From contig OZ038383.1 in assembly GCA_964036045.1 (NCBI GenBank), forward strand, positions 61,447,725 through 61,511,724: a DNA stretch of 64,000 nt. The letters are read 5' to 3'. Shown one piece after another: positions 52,801-64,000 of this stretch. Made by a program: the position numbers and the translations under genes. Position 1 is the first letter of the stretch. Each line of letters begins with the position of its first letter. The notes under the pieces are model-generated. The model was given only the letters and a program-made list of their open reading frames with translations. It did no database searches and was not told the origin of the DNA. The DNA comes from Eutreptiella sp. 'Long Island Sound 2002'. Its lineage: Eukaryota > Euglenozoa > Euglenophyceae > Eutreptiales > Eutreptiaceae.

Positions 52801-55800
52801 CCCACGCCGCGCCCCTGCGCGGCCCCACGCTGTGCCTCTGTGCAGCCCCACCCTGCGCACATGCGCAGGCCCACGCTGCACCCATGCACCGCTGCATGTT
52901 GCGCCCCTGTGCAGCCCCACACTGCGCCCCTGTGCAGCCCCACGCTGCGCCCCTGCGCAGCCCCATGCTGCGACCATGCACAGCCCCATGCTGCGCCCAT
53001 GCGCAGCCCAACGCTGCACCCTTGCGCGGCCCCGCGCCGCGCACGTGCGTGGCCCCGCGCTGCGCCCCTGGGCAGCCCAACGCTGCGCCCATGCACAGCC
53101 CCACGCTGCGCCCATGCCCAGGCCCACGCTGCGCCCCTGCGTAGCTCCACGCTGCTCCCCTGCACGGCCCCGCGCTGCGCCCCTGGGCAACCCCACGCTG
53201 CGCCCCTGTGCAGCCCCACGCGGCACATATGCGCAGCCCCACGCTGCGTCCATGCCCAGGCTCACGCTGCGCCCCTGCGCAGCCCAACGCTGCGCCCCTG
53301 CGCAGCCCAACGCTGCGCCCCTGCGCAGCCCCACCCTGCGCCCCTCTGCAGGCCCGCGCTGTGCCCCTGCGCGGCCCCACGCTGTGCCTTTGAGCAGCCC
53401 CACGCTGTGCCCCTGCGCAGCCCCACGCTGCGCCCCTACACAGCCCAACGCTGCGCCCCTGCACAGCCCCACGCTGCGCCCATGCCCAGGCCCACGCCGC
53501 GCCCCTGCGCAGCCCAACGCTGCGCCGCTGAGCGGCTCAACGCTGCGCCCCTGGGCAGCCCCACGCTGTGCCCCTGGGCAGCCCCACGCTGTGCCCCTGT
53601 GCAGCCCCACGCTGTGCCCCTGGGTAGCCCCACGCTGTGCCCCTGCGCGGCCCAACGCTGCGCCCCTGGGCAGCCCCACCCTGCGCCCCTCTGCAGCCCC
53701 ACGCTGTGCCCCTGCGCGGCCCCACGCTGTGCCCCTGGGCAGCGGCACGCTGTGCCCCCGCGCAGCCCCACGCTGCGCCCCTACGCAGCCCAACGCTGCG
53801 CCCCTGCACAGCCCCGGGCTGCGCCCATGCTCAGGCCCACGCCGCGTCCCTGCGCAGCCCAACGCTGCGCCCCTGAGCGGCCCAACGCTGCGCCCCTGGG
53901 CAGCCCCACGCTGTGCCCCTGAACAGCCCCACGCTGTGCCCCTGTGCAGCTCTACGCTGTGCCCCTGGGCAGCCCCACGCTGTGCCCCTGCGCGGCCCAG
54001 CGCTGCGCCCCTGCGCGGCCCCACGCTGCGCCTCTACGCAGTCCCACACTGTGCCTGTGCGCAGCCCCACCCTGCGCCCCTCTGCAGCCCCACGCTGTGC
54101 CCCTGCATAGCCCGCTGCTGCGCCCCTACGCAGCCCAACGCTGCGCCCCTGCACAGCCCGACACTGCGCCCATGCCCAGGCCCACGCCGCGCCCCTGCGC
54201 AGCCGGACGCTGCGCCCCTGCGCGGCCCAACGCTGCGCCCCTGGGCAGCCCCTCGCTGTGCCCCTGGGCAGCCCCACGCTGTGCCCCTGTGCAGCCCCAC
54301 GCTGTGCCCCTGGGCAGCTCCACGCTGTGCCCCTTGCGCGGCCCAACGCTGCGCCCCTGAGCAGCCCCACGCTGCGCCCCTACGCAGCCCCACGCTGTGC
54401 CCCTGCGCGGCCCAACGCTGCACCCCTACGCAGCCGAACGCTGCACCCCTGCGCAGCCCCACGCTGCGCCCATGCCCAGGCCCACGCTGCGCCCCTGCGC
54501 AGCCTAACGCTGCGCCTCTGCGGGGCCCAACGCTGCGCCCCTGGGCAGCCCCACGCTGCGCCCTTGCGCAGCCCCACCCTGCGCCCCTGTGCAGCCGCAC
54601 GCTGCGCCCATGCCCAGGCCCACGCTGCGCCCCTGCGCAGCCCAACGCTGCGCCCCTGCACGGCCCAACGCTGCGCCCCTGGGCAGCCTCACGCTGTGCC
54701 CGAGTGCAGCCCCATGCTGTGCCCCTATGCAGCCCCACGCTGTGCCCCTGGGCAGCTCCACGCTGCGCCCCTGCGCGGCCCCACGCTGCACCCCTACCCA
54801 GCCCCACGCTGTGCGCCTGGGCAGCCCCACGCTGTGTCCCTGAGCTGCCCCACGCTGCACCCCTACGCAGCCCCACGCTGCGCCCCTGCGCAGCCCCACG
54901 CTGCGCTCATGCCCAGGCCCACGCTGCGCCCCTGCGCAGGCCAACGCTGCGCCCTTGCGCGGCCCAGCGCTGCGCCCCTGCGCGGCCCCAGGCTGTGCCC
55001 CTGCGCGGCCCAACGCTGCGCCCCTGCTCAGCTCAATGCTCTGCCCCTGCGCGGCCCCACGCTGCGCCCCTACGCAGCCCAACGCTGGGCCCCTGCGCAG
55101 CCCCACGCTGCGCCCCTGCGCAGCCCCACGCTGCGCCAATGCCCAGGTCCACGCTGCGCCCCTGCGCACCCCCACGCTGCGCCCCCGCGCTGCCCCACGC
55201 TGCGCCTCTGTGCAGCCCCACGCTGTGCCCCTGGGAAGCCCCACGCTGCGCCGCTACGCAGCCCAACGCTGCGCCCCTGCGCAGCCCCACGCTGCGCCCA
55301 TGCCCAGGCCCACGCTGCGCCCCTGCGCAGCCCAACGCTGCGCCCTTGCGCGGCCCAGCGCTGCGCCCCTGCGCGGCCCCACGCTGCACCCGTGGGCAGC
55401 CCCACGCTGCGCCCCTGTGCAGCCCCACACTGTGCCCCTGCGCAGCCCCACGCTGCGCCCATGCCCAGGCCCAACGCTGCGCCCCTGGGCAGCCCCACGC
55501 TGCGCCCCTGTGCAGCACCACACTGTGCCCCTGGGCAGCCCCACGCTGTGCCCCTGTGCAGCCCCACGCGGCGCCCCTGTGCAGCCTAACGCCGCACATG
55601 CGCAGGCGCACGCTGCGCCCATGCCCAGGCCCAGGCTACGCCCCTGCGCAGCCCAACGCTGCGCCCCTGCGCAGCCCGCCGCTGTGCCCATGCCCAGGCC
55701 CACGCTGCGCCCACTCGCGGCCCCACGCTGTGCCCCTACGCAGCCCAACGCTGCGCCCTTGCGCGGCCCCGCGCTCCGCCCCTGCGCGGCCCCGCGCTGC

Positions 55801-58800
55801 GCCTCTGGGCAGCCCAATGCTGCGCCGCTGCGCAGCCCCACGCTGTGCCCCTGTGCAGCTCCAGGCTGCGCCCATGCCCAGCCTCACGCTGTGCCCCTGC
55901 GCGGCCCCGCGCTGCGCCCCTGGGCAGCCCATGGTTGCTCACCTGCGCAGCCCCACGCTGCGCCCCTGCGCAGTTCCACGCTGCACCCATGCCCAGGCCC
56001 ACGCTGCGCCCCTGCGCAGCCGAACGCTGCGCCCTTGCGCGGCCCCGTGCTGCGCCCCTGCGCGGCCCCGCGCTGCGCCTCTGGGTAGCTCAACGCGGCG
56101 CCCCTGGGCAGCCCAATGCTGCTCCTCTGCGCAGCCCCACGCTGCGCCCCTGCACAGCTGCACGCTGCGCCCATGCCCAGGCCCACGCTGCGCCCCTGCG
56201 CAGCCCAACGCTGCGCCCTTGCGCGGCCCTGTGCTGCGCCCCTGCGCGGCCCCGCGGTGCGCCTCTGGGCGGCCCCACGCTGCGCCCCTGCGCGGCCCCA
56301 GGCTGCACCCCTGCGCGGCCCCACGCCGCGCCCCTGCACAGCCCCACGCTGTGCCCCTGTACAGCCCCACGCTGCGCACATGCGCAGGCCCACGCTGCAC
56401 CCACGCACCGCTGCATGCTGAGCCCCTGTGCAGCCCCACACTGCGCCCCTCTGCAGCTTCACGCTGCGCCCCTGCGCAGCCCCATGCGGCGCCCATGCGC
56501 AGCCCCACGCTGCGCCCATGCCCAGGCGCACGCTGCGCCCATACGCGGCCCCACGCTGCACCCTTGCGCGGCCCCGCGCTGCGCCCCTGGGCAGCCCAAC
56601 GCTGCGTCCCTGCGCGGCCCCACGGTGCACCCCTGCGCGGCCCAACGCTGCGCCCCTGGGCAGCCCCACACTGCGTCCATGCGCGGCCCCACGCCACGCC
56701 CCTCCCCGGCCCCACGCTGCGCCCCTGCGCGGCCCCACGCTGCGCCCCTGCGCGGCCCAATGCTGCTCCCCTGTGCAGCCCCACGCTGTGCCCGTGCGCA
56801 GCCCCACCCAGCGCCCCTGCGCAGCCCCACGCTGCGCCCCTGCGCGGCCCCACGCTGCGCCCATGCGCAGCCCAACGCTGCGCCCCTGGGCAGGCCAACG
56901 CTGCGCCCCTGCGCAGCCCAAGGCTGCGCCCCTTGCACGGCCCCACGCTGCGCCCCTACGCAGCCCAACGCTGCGCCCCTGCGCACTTCCGGGTTCTGCC
57001 CATGTGCAGCCCCACCCTGCGCGCATGCGCAGCCCAACGCTGCGCCCATGCGCAGCCCCACCTTGTGCCCCTGCGCAGCCCCACCCTGCGCTAACGCACA
57101 GCCCCACTCTGTGCCCACGTGCAGCCCCACCCTGCGCCCCTGCACAGCGCCATGCTGCGCCCATGCGCAGCCCCGCGCCGCGCCCATGTGCAGCCCCACG
57201 CTGCGCCCATGCGCAGCCCCACCCTGCGCCCATGCGCAGCTCCACCCTGTGCCCCTGCGCAGCCCCACCTTGTGCCCCTGCGCCGCCCAACGCTGCGCCC
57301 ATGCGCAGCCCCACCCTACGCTAATGCACAGCCCCACCCTGTGCCCATGTGCAGCCCCACCCTGCGCCCATGCGCAGCCCCACCCTGTGCCCCTGCGCAG
57401 CCCCACCTTGTGCCCCTGCGCTGCCCCACGCCGCGCCCATGTGCAGCCCCACCCTGCGCCCATGCGCAGCCCCACCCTGCGCTAATGTGCAGCCCCACCC
57501 TGTGCCCCTGCGCAGCCCCACCTTGTGCCCCTGCGCGGCCCCACGCTGCGCCCATGCGCAGCCCCACCCTGCGCCCATGCGCAGCCCCACCCTGCGCTAA
57601 TGCACAGCCCCACCCTGTGCCCCTGCGCAGCCCCACCCTGCGCCCCTGCGCAGCTGCACCCTGCGCCCCTGCACAGCCCCACGATGCGCCCCTGCGCGGC
57701 CTCACGCTGCGCCCATGCGCAGCCCCACGCTGCACCCCTGCGCAGCCCCACACTGCGCCCCTGCGCAGTCCTACCCTGCGCCCCTTGCGCCACCCCACGC
57801 TGCGTTCTTGCGCATTTCCACGCATTTCCCGCGAAGCCCCAGCGCAGCCCCATTCGGCGCCCTTTGCTGAGGCACACGCTGCGCCCCTTCCGCGGCCGAG
57901 GCGGCCCAGCGTAGCTTCACGCTGCCCCCTGCGCAGCCCCATGCTGCACCCGTGCGCAGCCCCACCCTGTGCCTATGCGCAGCTCCACCCTGTGCCCCTG
58001 GGCGGCCCCACGCCGCGCCCATGTGCAGCCCCACCCTGCGCCCATGTGCAGCCCCACCCTGCGCCCATGCGCAGCCTCACCGTGCGCCCATGCGCAGCCC
58101 CACCCTGCGCCCCTGCGCCGCCCCACGCTGCGCCCCAGCGCCGCCCCACGATGCGCCCCTTGCGCCGCCCCAAGCTGCCCACCTGGGCGGCCCCAGCCTG
58201 CGCCCCTACGCCGCCCCACGCTGCGCCCGTGCGCGGTCCTACGCTGCGCCCCTGCGCATATACACGCATTTCCCGCGCAGCCCCAGTGCAGTCCCATTCA
58301 GCGCCCTTTGCTGAGCCACACGCTGCACCCCTTCTGCAGCCGCGGCAGCCCAGCGTAGCTTCACACTGCCCCCTGCGCAGCCCCATGCTGCACCCGTGCG
58401 CAGCCGCCTGCTGCGACCATGCGCAGTTCTCCGCTGCGCCGCAGCGCAGCCGCTTGCTGCAATCATGCGCACTTCCACGCTGCGCCCCCGCGCAGCCCCA
58501 AGCTGCGCCCCAGCACGGTCCCACGCTGTGCTCCAGCGCAGCTCAAGCTGAGCCTCCTGCGCAGCCGCATGGTGCGCTCCTGCGCAGTCCCATGCCCTGC
58601 CTCAGCGCGGCTGCAGACTGCACGCCCCCGCGGCCCCGTACGGCGCCCCTGCGCCGCCCCACGCTGCGCCCATGCGCAGCCCCACACTGCGCCCCTGCTC
58701 AGCTCCACGCTGTGCCCCTGCGCGGCCCCACACTGCGCCCCCGCGCGGCCCCACGCAGCGCCCCTGCGGGGCCCGACGTTGCGCCCGTCCGCGGCTCCAC

Positions 58801-60605
58801 ACTGCGCCCTCTGCAGGGCCCCACGCTGTGACCTTGCGCAGCCCCACGCTGCGCCCTTGCGCTGCCGCTGCGCGGCCCCACGCTGCGCCCGTGCACGGCC
58901 CCACGCTGCGCCCCTGCACAGCCCCACACTGCGCCCCTGTGCCGCCCCACGCTCCGCCCCTTGCGTGGCCCCACGCTGTGCCCCTGCGCAGCCCCAAGCT
59001 GCCCCCTGCACAGCCTCACGCTGCCCCCTTGCGCAGCCCCACGCTGCCCCCTTTCGCTGCCGCTGCGTGGCCCCACGCTGCGCCCGTGCACAGCCCCACG
59101 CTGCGCCCCTTGCGCAGCCCCACGCTGCGCCCCTGCGCCGCCCCTCCCTGCGCCCCTGGGCGGCCCCACGCTGCGCCCCCGCGTGACCCCAAGCTGCGCC
59201 CCTGCGCGGCCCCACGCAGCGCCAATGCACAGCCCCACCCTGCGCCCATGCGCAGCCCCATCCTCCGCCCCTGCGCAGCGCCACGCTGCGCCCCTGCGCT
59301 GCGCCACGCTGCGCCCCTGCGCCGCCCCACGCTGCGCCCCTGCGCCGCCCAACGCTGCGCCCCTTGCGCCGCCCCAAGCTGCGCACCTGCGCCGCCCCAC
59401 GCTGCAGCCCTGCGCCGCCCCACGCTGCGCCAGTGTGCGGCTCCACGCTGCGCCCGTGCGTGGCCCCACACTGCGCCCCTTGCGCGGCCCCAGGCTGCGC
59501 CCCTGCGCATTTCCACGGATTTCCCGCGCAGCCCCAGCGCAGCCCCATTCTGCGCCCCTTGCTGAGCCACACGCTGCGCCCCTCCCGCAGCCGCAGCAGC
59601 CCAGCCAAGCTCCACACTGCTCCGTGCGCAGCCCCATGCTGCACCCATGCGCGGCTGCGTGCTGCAAGCATGCGCAGTTCTCTGCTGCGCCGCAGCGCGG
59701 CCGCTTGCTGTGCTCCAGCGCAGCCCAAGCCACGCCCCCTGCGCAGCCGCATGATGCACTGCTGCGCAGTCCCACACCCTGCCTCATCGCAGCTGCAGAC
59801 TGCGCGCCCCCGCGGCCCCGTACTGCGCCCCTGCGCAGCGGCATGCTACGGCCATGCGCAGTTCTCCGCTTCGCCCCAGCGCAGCCGCATACTGCACTCA
59901 CGCGCAGTTCCACGCTGCGCCCCTGCGCAGCCCCGCGCTGCGCCCCTACGCGGTCCCCCGCTGCACCCCAGTGCAGCCGCATGCCGCGCTCCAGCGCAGC
60001 CCAAGCTTCGCCCCCTGCGCAACTGCACAGAGCACTGCTGCGCAGTCCCCAGCAACACCTCAGCGCGGCTGCAGGCTGTGCGCCCCCGCAGCCCCGTACT
60101 GCTCCCCTGCGCAGCCCCTCGCTGCGCCCATGCGCAGCCGCCTGCTGCGGCCATGCGCAGTTCCTCGCTGCGCCCCTGCGCGGCCCCACGCTGCCCCCAG
60201 CGCAGCCACATGCTGCGCTCAGGCGCAGGCGCATGCTGGGCCCCAGCACAGCCCAATTCTGCACCCCTTGCTCAGCCACACGCTGTGCCCCTTCAACAAC
60301 CGCCGCGCCCCAGCCGGCTCCATGCTGCCCCCTACACGGTCCCACGCTGCGCCCCTGCGTGGCCGCAGGCTGCGCTCCAGCACAATCCCACGCTGCGCAC
60401 CAGCGCTGCCACATGCTGCGCTCCAGCGCCGCCGCGTGCTGCGCCCCTGCGCAGCCCCACACTGCGCCCCCTACTCAACCGCACGCTGCGCGCCTCACAC
60501 AGCCGCTACGCCCCAGCGCAGCTCCACGCTGCCCCCTGCGCAGCCCCATCTTGCGCCCATGCGTAGCCGCATACTGCACCGCTGCGCCCCTTGCGCAGCC
60601 CTGCG
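49866..60605. repeat. Minisatellite of 23-bp units, about 10.7 kb
   Basis: Units with cagccccacgctgcgcccct repeat every 23 bases, about 460 copies. gctgcgc-ccct-gcgcagc within each unit is a 7-bp stem with a 4-base loop. The consensus has no stop triplet in any of six frames. Hence plus frames of 1,681 codons (52,049-57,094) and 1,245 codons (50,185-53,922) and minus frames up to 726 codons, all with a 23-residue period (CAPAQPHAAPLRSPTLRP...). Units are most regular at 50-57 kb, switch to a ccaccctgcgcccatgcg variant at 57.0-58.2 kb and diverge toward 60.6 kb. Confidence 0.95.
57815..59720. repeat. Interspersed module inside the 23-bp array (three or more copies)
   Basis: A ~170-200-base non-23-bp module starting gcatttcccgcg(a/c)agcccca occurs at about 57,820, 58,264 and 59,516. 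It is followed each time by gcccctt.ctgagccacacg, a cagccgcggcagcccag-like stretch and cacactgccccctgcgcag. A partial copy is near 60,255. Confidence 0.65.
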
Positions 60606-60860
60606 CTCCCCCCCCCCCCAAGAAGGGCACCTCCACCACACCAACGCAGAGCCCCCCCTCCCCCCCAAGCACAAACTTTTTACGGCTGGTGACAGCCCCC
60701 GGTGGCGCGGGCTGTGCTGTCACTGGCTGCCCGCTTCAGCCCACCCTGGCGAGACCGAGTAAACCGCCTTGTGACCGTTTGGGGGCTGCGATTTTCCGGC
60801 TGCCTCCCTTCGGCTTTGCCGTCGCCTCGGGCAGGCCAACCAGAAACCAGAAACCAGATA
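60606..60860. other. Unique spacer between the 23-bp array and 47-bp block IV
   Basis: Starts with a C-rich run (ctcccccccccccc) and holds gcgattttccggctgcctcc and a tandem aaccagaaaccagaaaccag (about 60,838-60,858) right at the start of the 47-bp units. No gene seen. Confidence 0.4.
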
Positions 60861-63505
60861 CTCCTGCAATACAGTGCTCCAATGCCTCGGGGCAGTGGGC
60901 AGTGAACCTCCTGCAATCCACTGCTTCACTGCCTAGGGGCTGTCGGCAGTGGACCTCGTGCAATAGACTACCTCACTCCCTTGGGGCAGTGGGCAGCTGA
61001 CCCCCTGCAATACACTGCCGCACTGCCTGGGGGCAGCGGGCAGTGGACCTCCTGCAATACACTGCCCCACTATCTGGGGCCAGCAGTCAGTGAAAATCCT
61101 GCAATAAACTGCTTCACTGCCTGGGGGCAGTGGGCAGTGGGACTCCTGCAATACAGTGCCTCACTGCTTCGGGGCAGTCGGCAGTGGAACTGCTGCAATA
61201 CACTGCTCCACTGCCTGGGGGCAGCGCGCAGTGAAACTTCTGTCATACACCGCCTTACTGCCTGGGGGCAGTGGGCAGCCAACCTCTTGCAATACCCCGC
61301 CTCACTGCCTGGGGGCAGTGTCCAGTGCAGCTCCTTCAATGCACTGTGCGGTGCCTCGGGGTAGTGGGCAGTGGACCTCCTGCTCTACACTGCCTCACTG
61401 CCCTGGGGGCAGTGGGCAGTGCACCTCCTGCAATGCACTGTCCCAATGCCTGGGGGCAGTGCGTAGTGGACCTCCTGCAATACACTGCCTCACTTTCTGG
61501 GGGCAGTGGGCAGTGGACCTCCTGCAATACACTGCCTCAGTGCCTGGGGGTGGTGGGCAGTGGACCTCCTGCAATACACCGCCTCAGTCCCTGGAAGCAG
61601 TGGGCAGTGCAACTCCTTCAATGCACTCTTCCGATGCTCAGGGGCAGCGGGCAGTGAAACTCGTGCAATACACTGCATCACTGCTTGGGGACAGTGGGCA
61701 GTGGACCTGATGCAATGCACTGTACCCATACCAGGGGCCAGTGAACAGTGGACCTCCTGCAATACTCTGCCGCTCTGCCTGGGGACAGTGGCCAGTGGAC
61801 CCCCTGCAATACACTGCCCCGCTGCCTTGGGGCAGCGGGCAGTGGAACTCCGGGAATACACTGCCTCACTGCCTGGGGGCAATGGGCAGTGGGCTTCCTG
61901 CAATACACTGCTTCACTGCCTGGGGGCAGTGGGCCGTGGACCTCCTGCAAAACACTGCCTCACTGTCTGGGGGAAGCAGGCAGTCGACCTCCTGCAATAC
62001 AGCGCCTCACTGTCTGGGGGCAGTGGGCAGTGGACCTCCTGCAGTACACTGTCCCAATGCCTGGGGGCAGTGGGCAGTAGACTTCCTGCAATACACTGCC
62101 CCACTGTCCGAGGGCAGTGGGCGGTGGACCTCTTGCAATACACTTCCTCACTGCCCGGGGGCAGTGGGCTGTGTATCTCCTGCAATACACTGCTCCGCTG
62201 CCTGGGAGCAGCCGGCGGTGGACGTCCTGCAAAACACTGCCCCGCTGCCTGGGGCCAGTGGGCAGTGGAAGTCCTGTAATACACTGCCTCACTGCCCGGG
62301 GGCAGTGGGCAGTGGACCTGCTGCAATACACTGCCTCACTGCCTGGGGGCAGTGGGCAGGTGACCTCCTGCAATACACTGCCTCACTGCGCAGGGGTAGT
62401 GGGCAGTGGACCTCCTGCAATACACGGCCTCAGTACCTGGGGGCAGTGGCCAGTGGAACTCCGGCGATACACTGCTCCACTGCCTGGGGGCAGTGGGCAG
62501 TGGACCTCCCGCAATACACTGCCTCAGTGCCTGGAATCAGTGGGCACTGGAATCCGCGCAATGCACTGCCCCACTGCCTGGGGACAGCGGGCAGTGGAAC
62601 TCCTGTAATACACTCTCTCACTGCCTGGGAGCAGTGAGCAGTGGACCTCCTGCAATACACCGCCTCACTGCCTTGAGGCAGTGGGCAGTTCAACTGCTTC
62701 AATGCACTGTCCCAATGCCTGGGGGCAGTGGGCAGTGGACTTCCCGCAATACACTGCCCGACTGCGCGGAAGCAGTGGGCAGTGGACCTCCTGCAATACA
62801 CTGCCTCACTGCCCGGGGGCAGTGCGCAGTGGACCTCCTGCAATACATTGCGCCGCTGCCTTGGGGCAGCGGGCAGTGGACGTCCTGTGATACAGTGCCC
62901 GTCTGCCTGCGGGTAGTGGGCAGTGGACCTCCTGCATTACAGTCCTCCAATGCCTGGGGGCAGCGCGCAGTGGCTTTTGTAATACACTGCCTTACTGCCA
63001 CGGGGCAGTGGGCAGCCGACCTCCTCCAATACACCGCCTCACTCCCTGGGGGCAGTGGGCAGCTGACCCCCTGCAATACACTGCCTCACTGCCTGGGGGC
63101 AGCGGGCAGTGGACCTTGCGCACCTCCCTGCCCCGCTGCCTGGGGGCAGTGGGCAGTGGAACTCCTGCAATACACTGCCTCGCTTCCTCAGGGCAGTGGG
63201 CAGTGGACCTCTTGCAATGGCCTGCCCCATTACCCTGGCTGCGGTGGGCAGTGGACCTCCTGCAATACACTGCCTCACCAGCCGGGGGCAGTGGGCAGTG
63301 ATTCTCCTGCAATTAACTGCCTCACTGTCTCGGGGCAGTCAGCAGTAGACCTCCTGCAATACACTTTGCACTGTGCATCCCCTCAATCCCCGGGGTGCTG
63401 GGGAAATCCTGCAATACACTGCCTCACTGCCCGAGGGCAGTGGGCAGTGGACCTCCCGCAGCACACTGCCTCACTGCCTCGGGGCAGTGGGCAGTGGACC
63501 TCGCG
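60861..63505. repeat. 47-bp minisatellite, block IV
   Basis: About 56 units of the same 47-bp family, with both unit types. A foreign patch at 63,368-63,405 (ttgcactgtgcatcccctc) interrupts one unit. The array ends abruptly at gacctcgcgggggg. Confidence 0.95.
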
Positions 63506-63509
63506 GGGG

Positions 63510-64000
63510 GTCGCCTAGTGCCTCCATGAGGGGTGTCCGGGGTTGGGCACTTTCCCTCCCCCAACCGCCTGTCCTTTTGGCAGGCGGCCGGGTCCCGTTG
63601 CCCTTTCTCCGTGGGCCCGGGGGGAGTGGTTGTGGGGACCCAACACCAACCCCACAGCGCAGGGCTCTTGCGAGCTGGCTTTGCGCGCTGCGGCGCGGCA
63701 ACAGGGTGCCCGGGAGAGGCGCCTCGTGCGTCTGCAAGGGGTGTCCGGGGTCGAGCACTGTCCCTCCCCCAACCGCCTGTCCTTTGGGCGGGGGGCCGGG
63801 GCCCGCTGCCCGTTATATTTGGGCGCCGGGGGTGCGGGCGTGGGGATCCGGTACCAAACACACAGCGCACGCTCTTGCAAGCTGGCTTTGCGCGCTCTGG
63901 GGGCGGCACAAGGGCGCCTGGCAGGGGGCGCCTCGTGCCTCCGTGTGGGATGTCCGTAGTTGGGCACCCTCCCTCCGCCAACCGCCTGTCCTTGGGGCAG
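63510..64000. repeat. Tandem repeat of ~208 bp, continues past the right edge
   Basis: tgtccg with flanking ctccctcccccaaccgcctgtc-like sequence recurs at 63,534, 63,742 and 63,951 (steps 208 and 209). Two full units and the start of a third are seen. Shared words include accgcctgtcctt, caagctggctttgcgcgctc and ggcgcctcgtgc. Confidence 0.8.

Noticed and set aside
52049-57094. A 1,681-codon plus-strand reading frame (and 1,245-, 785- and 716-codon neighbours)
   Set aside because: It is a by-product of a stop-free 23-bp tandem repeat that is open in all six frames; strict 23-residue periodicity and equally long antisense frames argue against a gene.
15690-64000. Telomere repeats (TTTAGGG or TTAGGG)
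   Set aside because: I looked for runs of these in both orientations and saw none; subtelomeric position stays a guess.

Overview
This window is eukaryotic, repeat-dominated DNA and contains no clearly recognisable host gene. It holds Ty3/Gypsy chromovirus-type LTR retrotransposons, a non-LTR-type retroelement and five or six different minisatellites. GC content is high and the tandem arrays run for kilobases. The integrase carries a C-terminal chromodomain, and the primer-binding site resembles an initiator-Met tRNA 3' end. Together these fit a plant or green-algal type nuclear genome. The species cannot be named from the sequence, and the region reads like heterochromatin, subtelomere or another gene-poor block.

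Layout. (a) 1-11,850, minus strand: a decayed LTR-retrotransposon whose gag, protease, pol linker and first RT residues run leftward off the window. Its gag is homologous to the gag of the fuller element at 32-45 kb. A second, non-LTR-type element (6,314-11,682, minus) is nested in it, flanked by a 13-bp target-site duplication and ending in an A-tail. That insert encodes a long first reading frame with an ALKBH8-like AlkB 2OG-Fe(II) dioxygenase domain, then a frame with an intact-looking endonuclease/exonuclease/phosphatase (APE-type) domain. Its reverse transcriptase is missing. (b) 11,850-15,690: AT-richer, then T/G-rich, non-coding DNA. (c) 15,690-32,085: 38-bp array, first 47-bp array, CA-rich and poly-G simple sequence, 125-bp array, a non-repetitive island at 22.6-24.5 kb, then a long second 47-bp array. 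(d) 32,086-45,307: a full-length 13.2-kb chromovirus-like element on the plus strand with about 2.44-kb LTRs, PBS, polypurine tract, gag, protease, RT, RNase H, DD35E integrase and chromodomain. It is broken by stops and frameshifts and splits the 47-bp array in two. (e) 45,308-64,000: remainder of that 47-bp array, a short unique stretch, a 10.7-kb array of 23-bp units, another short unique stretch, a fourth 47-bp block, and the start of a ~208-bp tandem repeat at the right edge.

The most unusual item is the AlkB-plus-endonuclease retroelement. The 47-bp and 23-bp units each contain an inverted repeat able to fold as a hairpin. They lack stop codons in their consensus (plus strand for the 47-bp unit, both strands for the 23-bp unit), so they create very long spurious reading frames, up to about 1,680 codons, that should not be annotated as genes.
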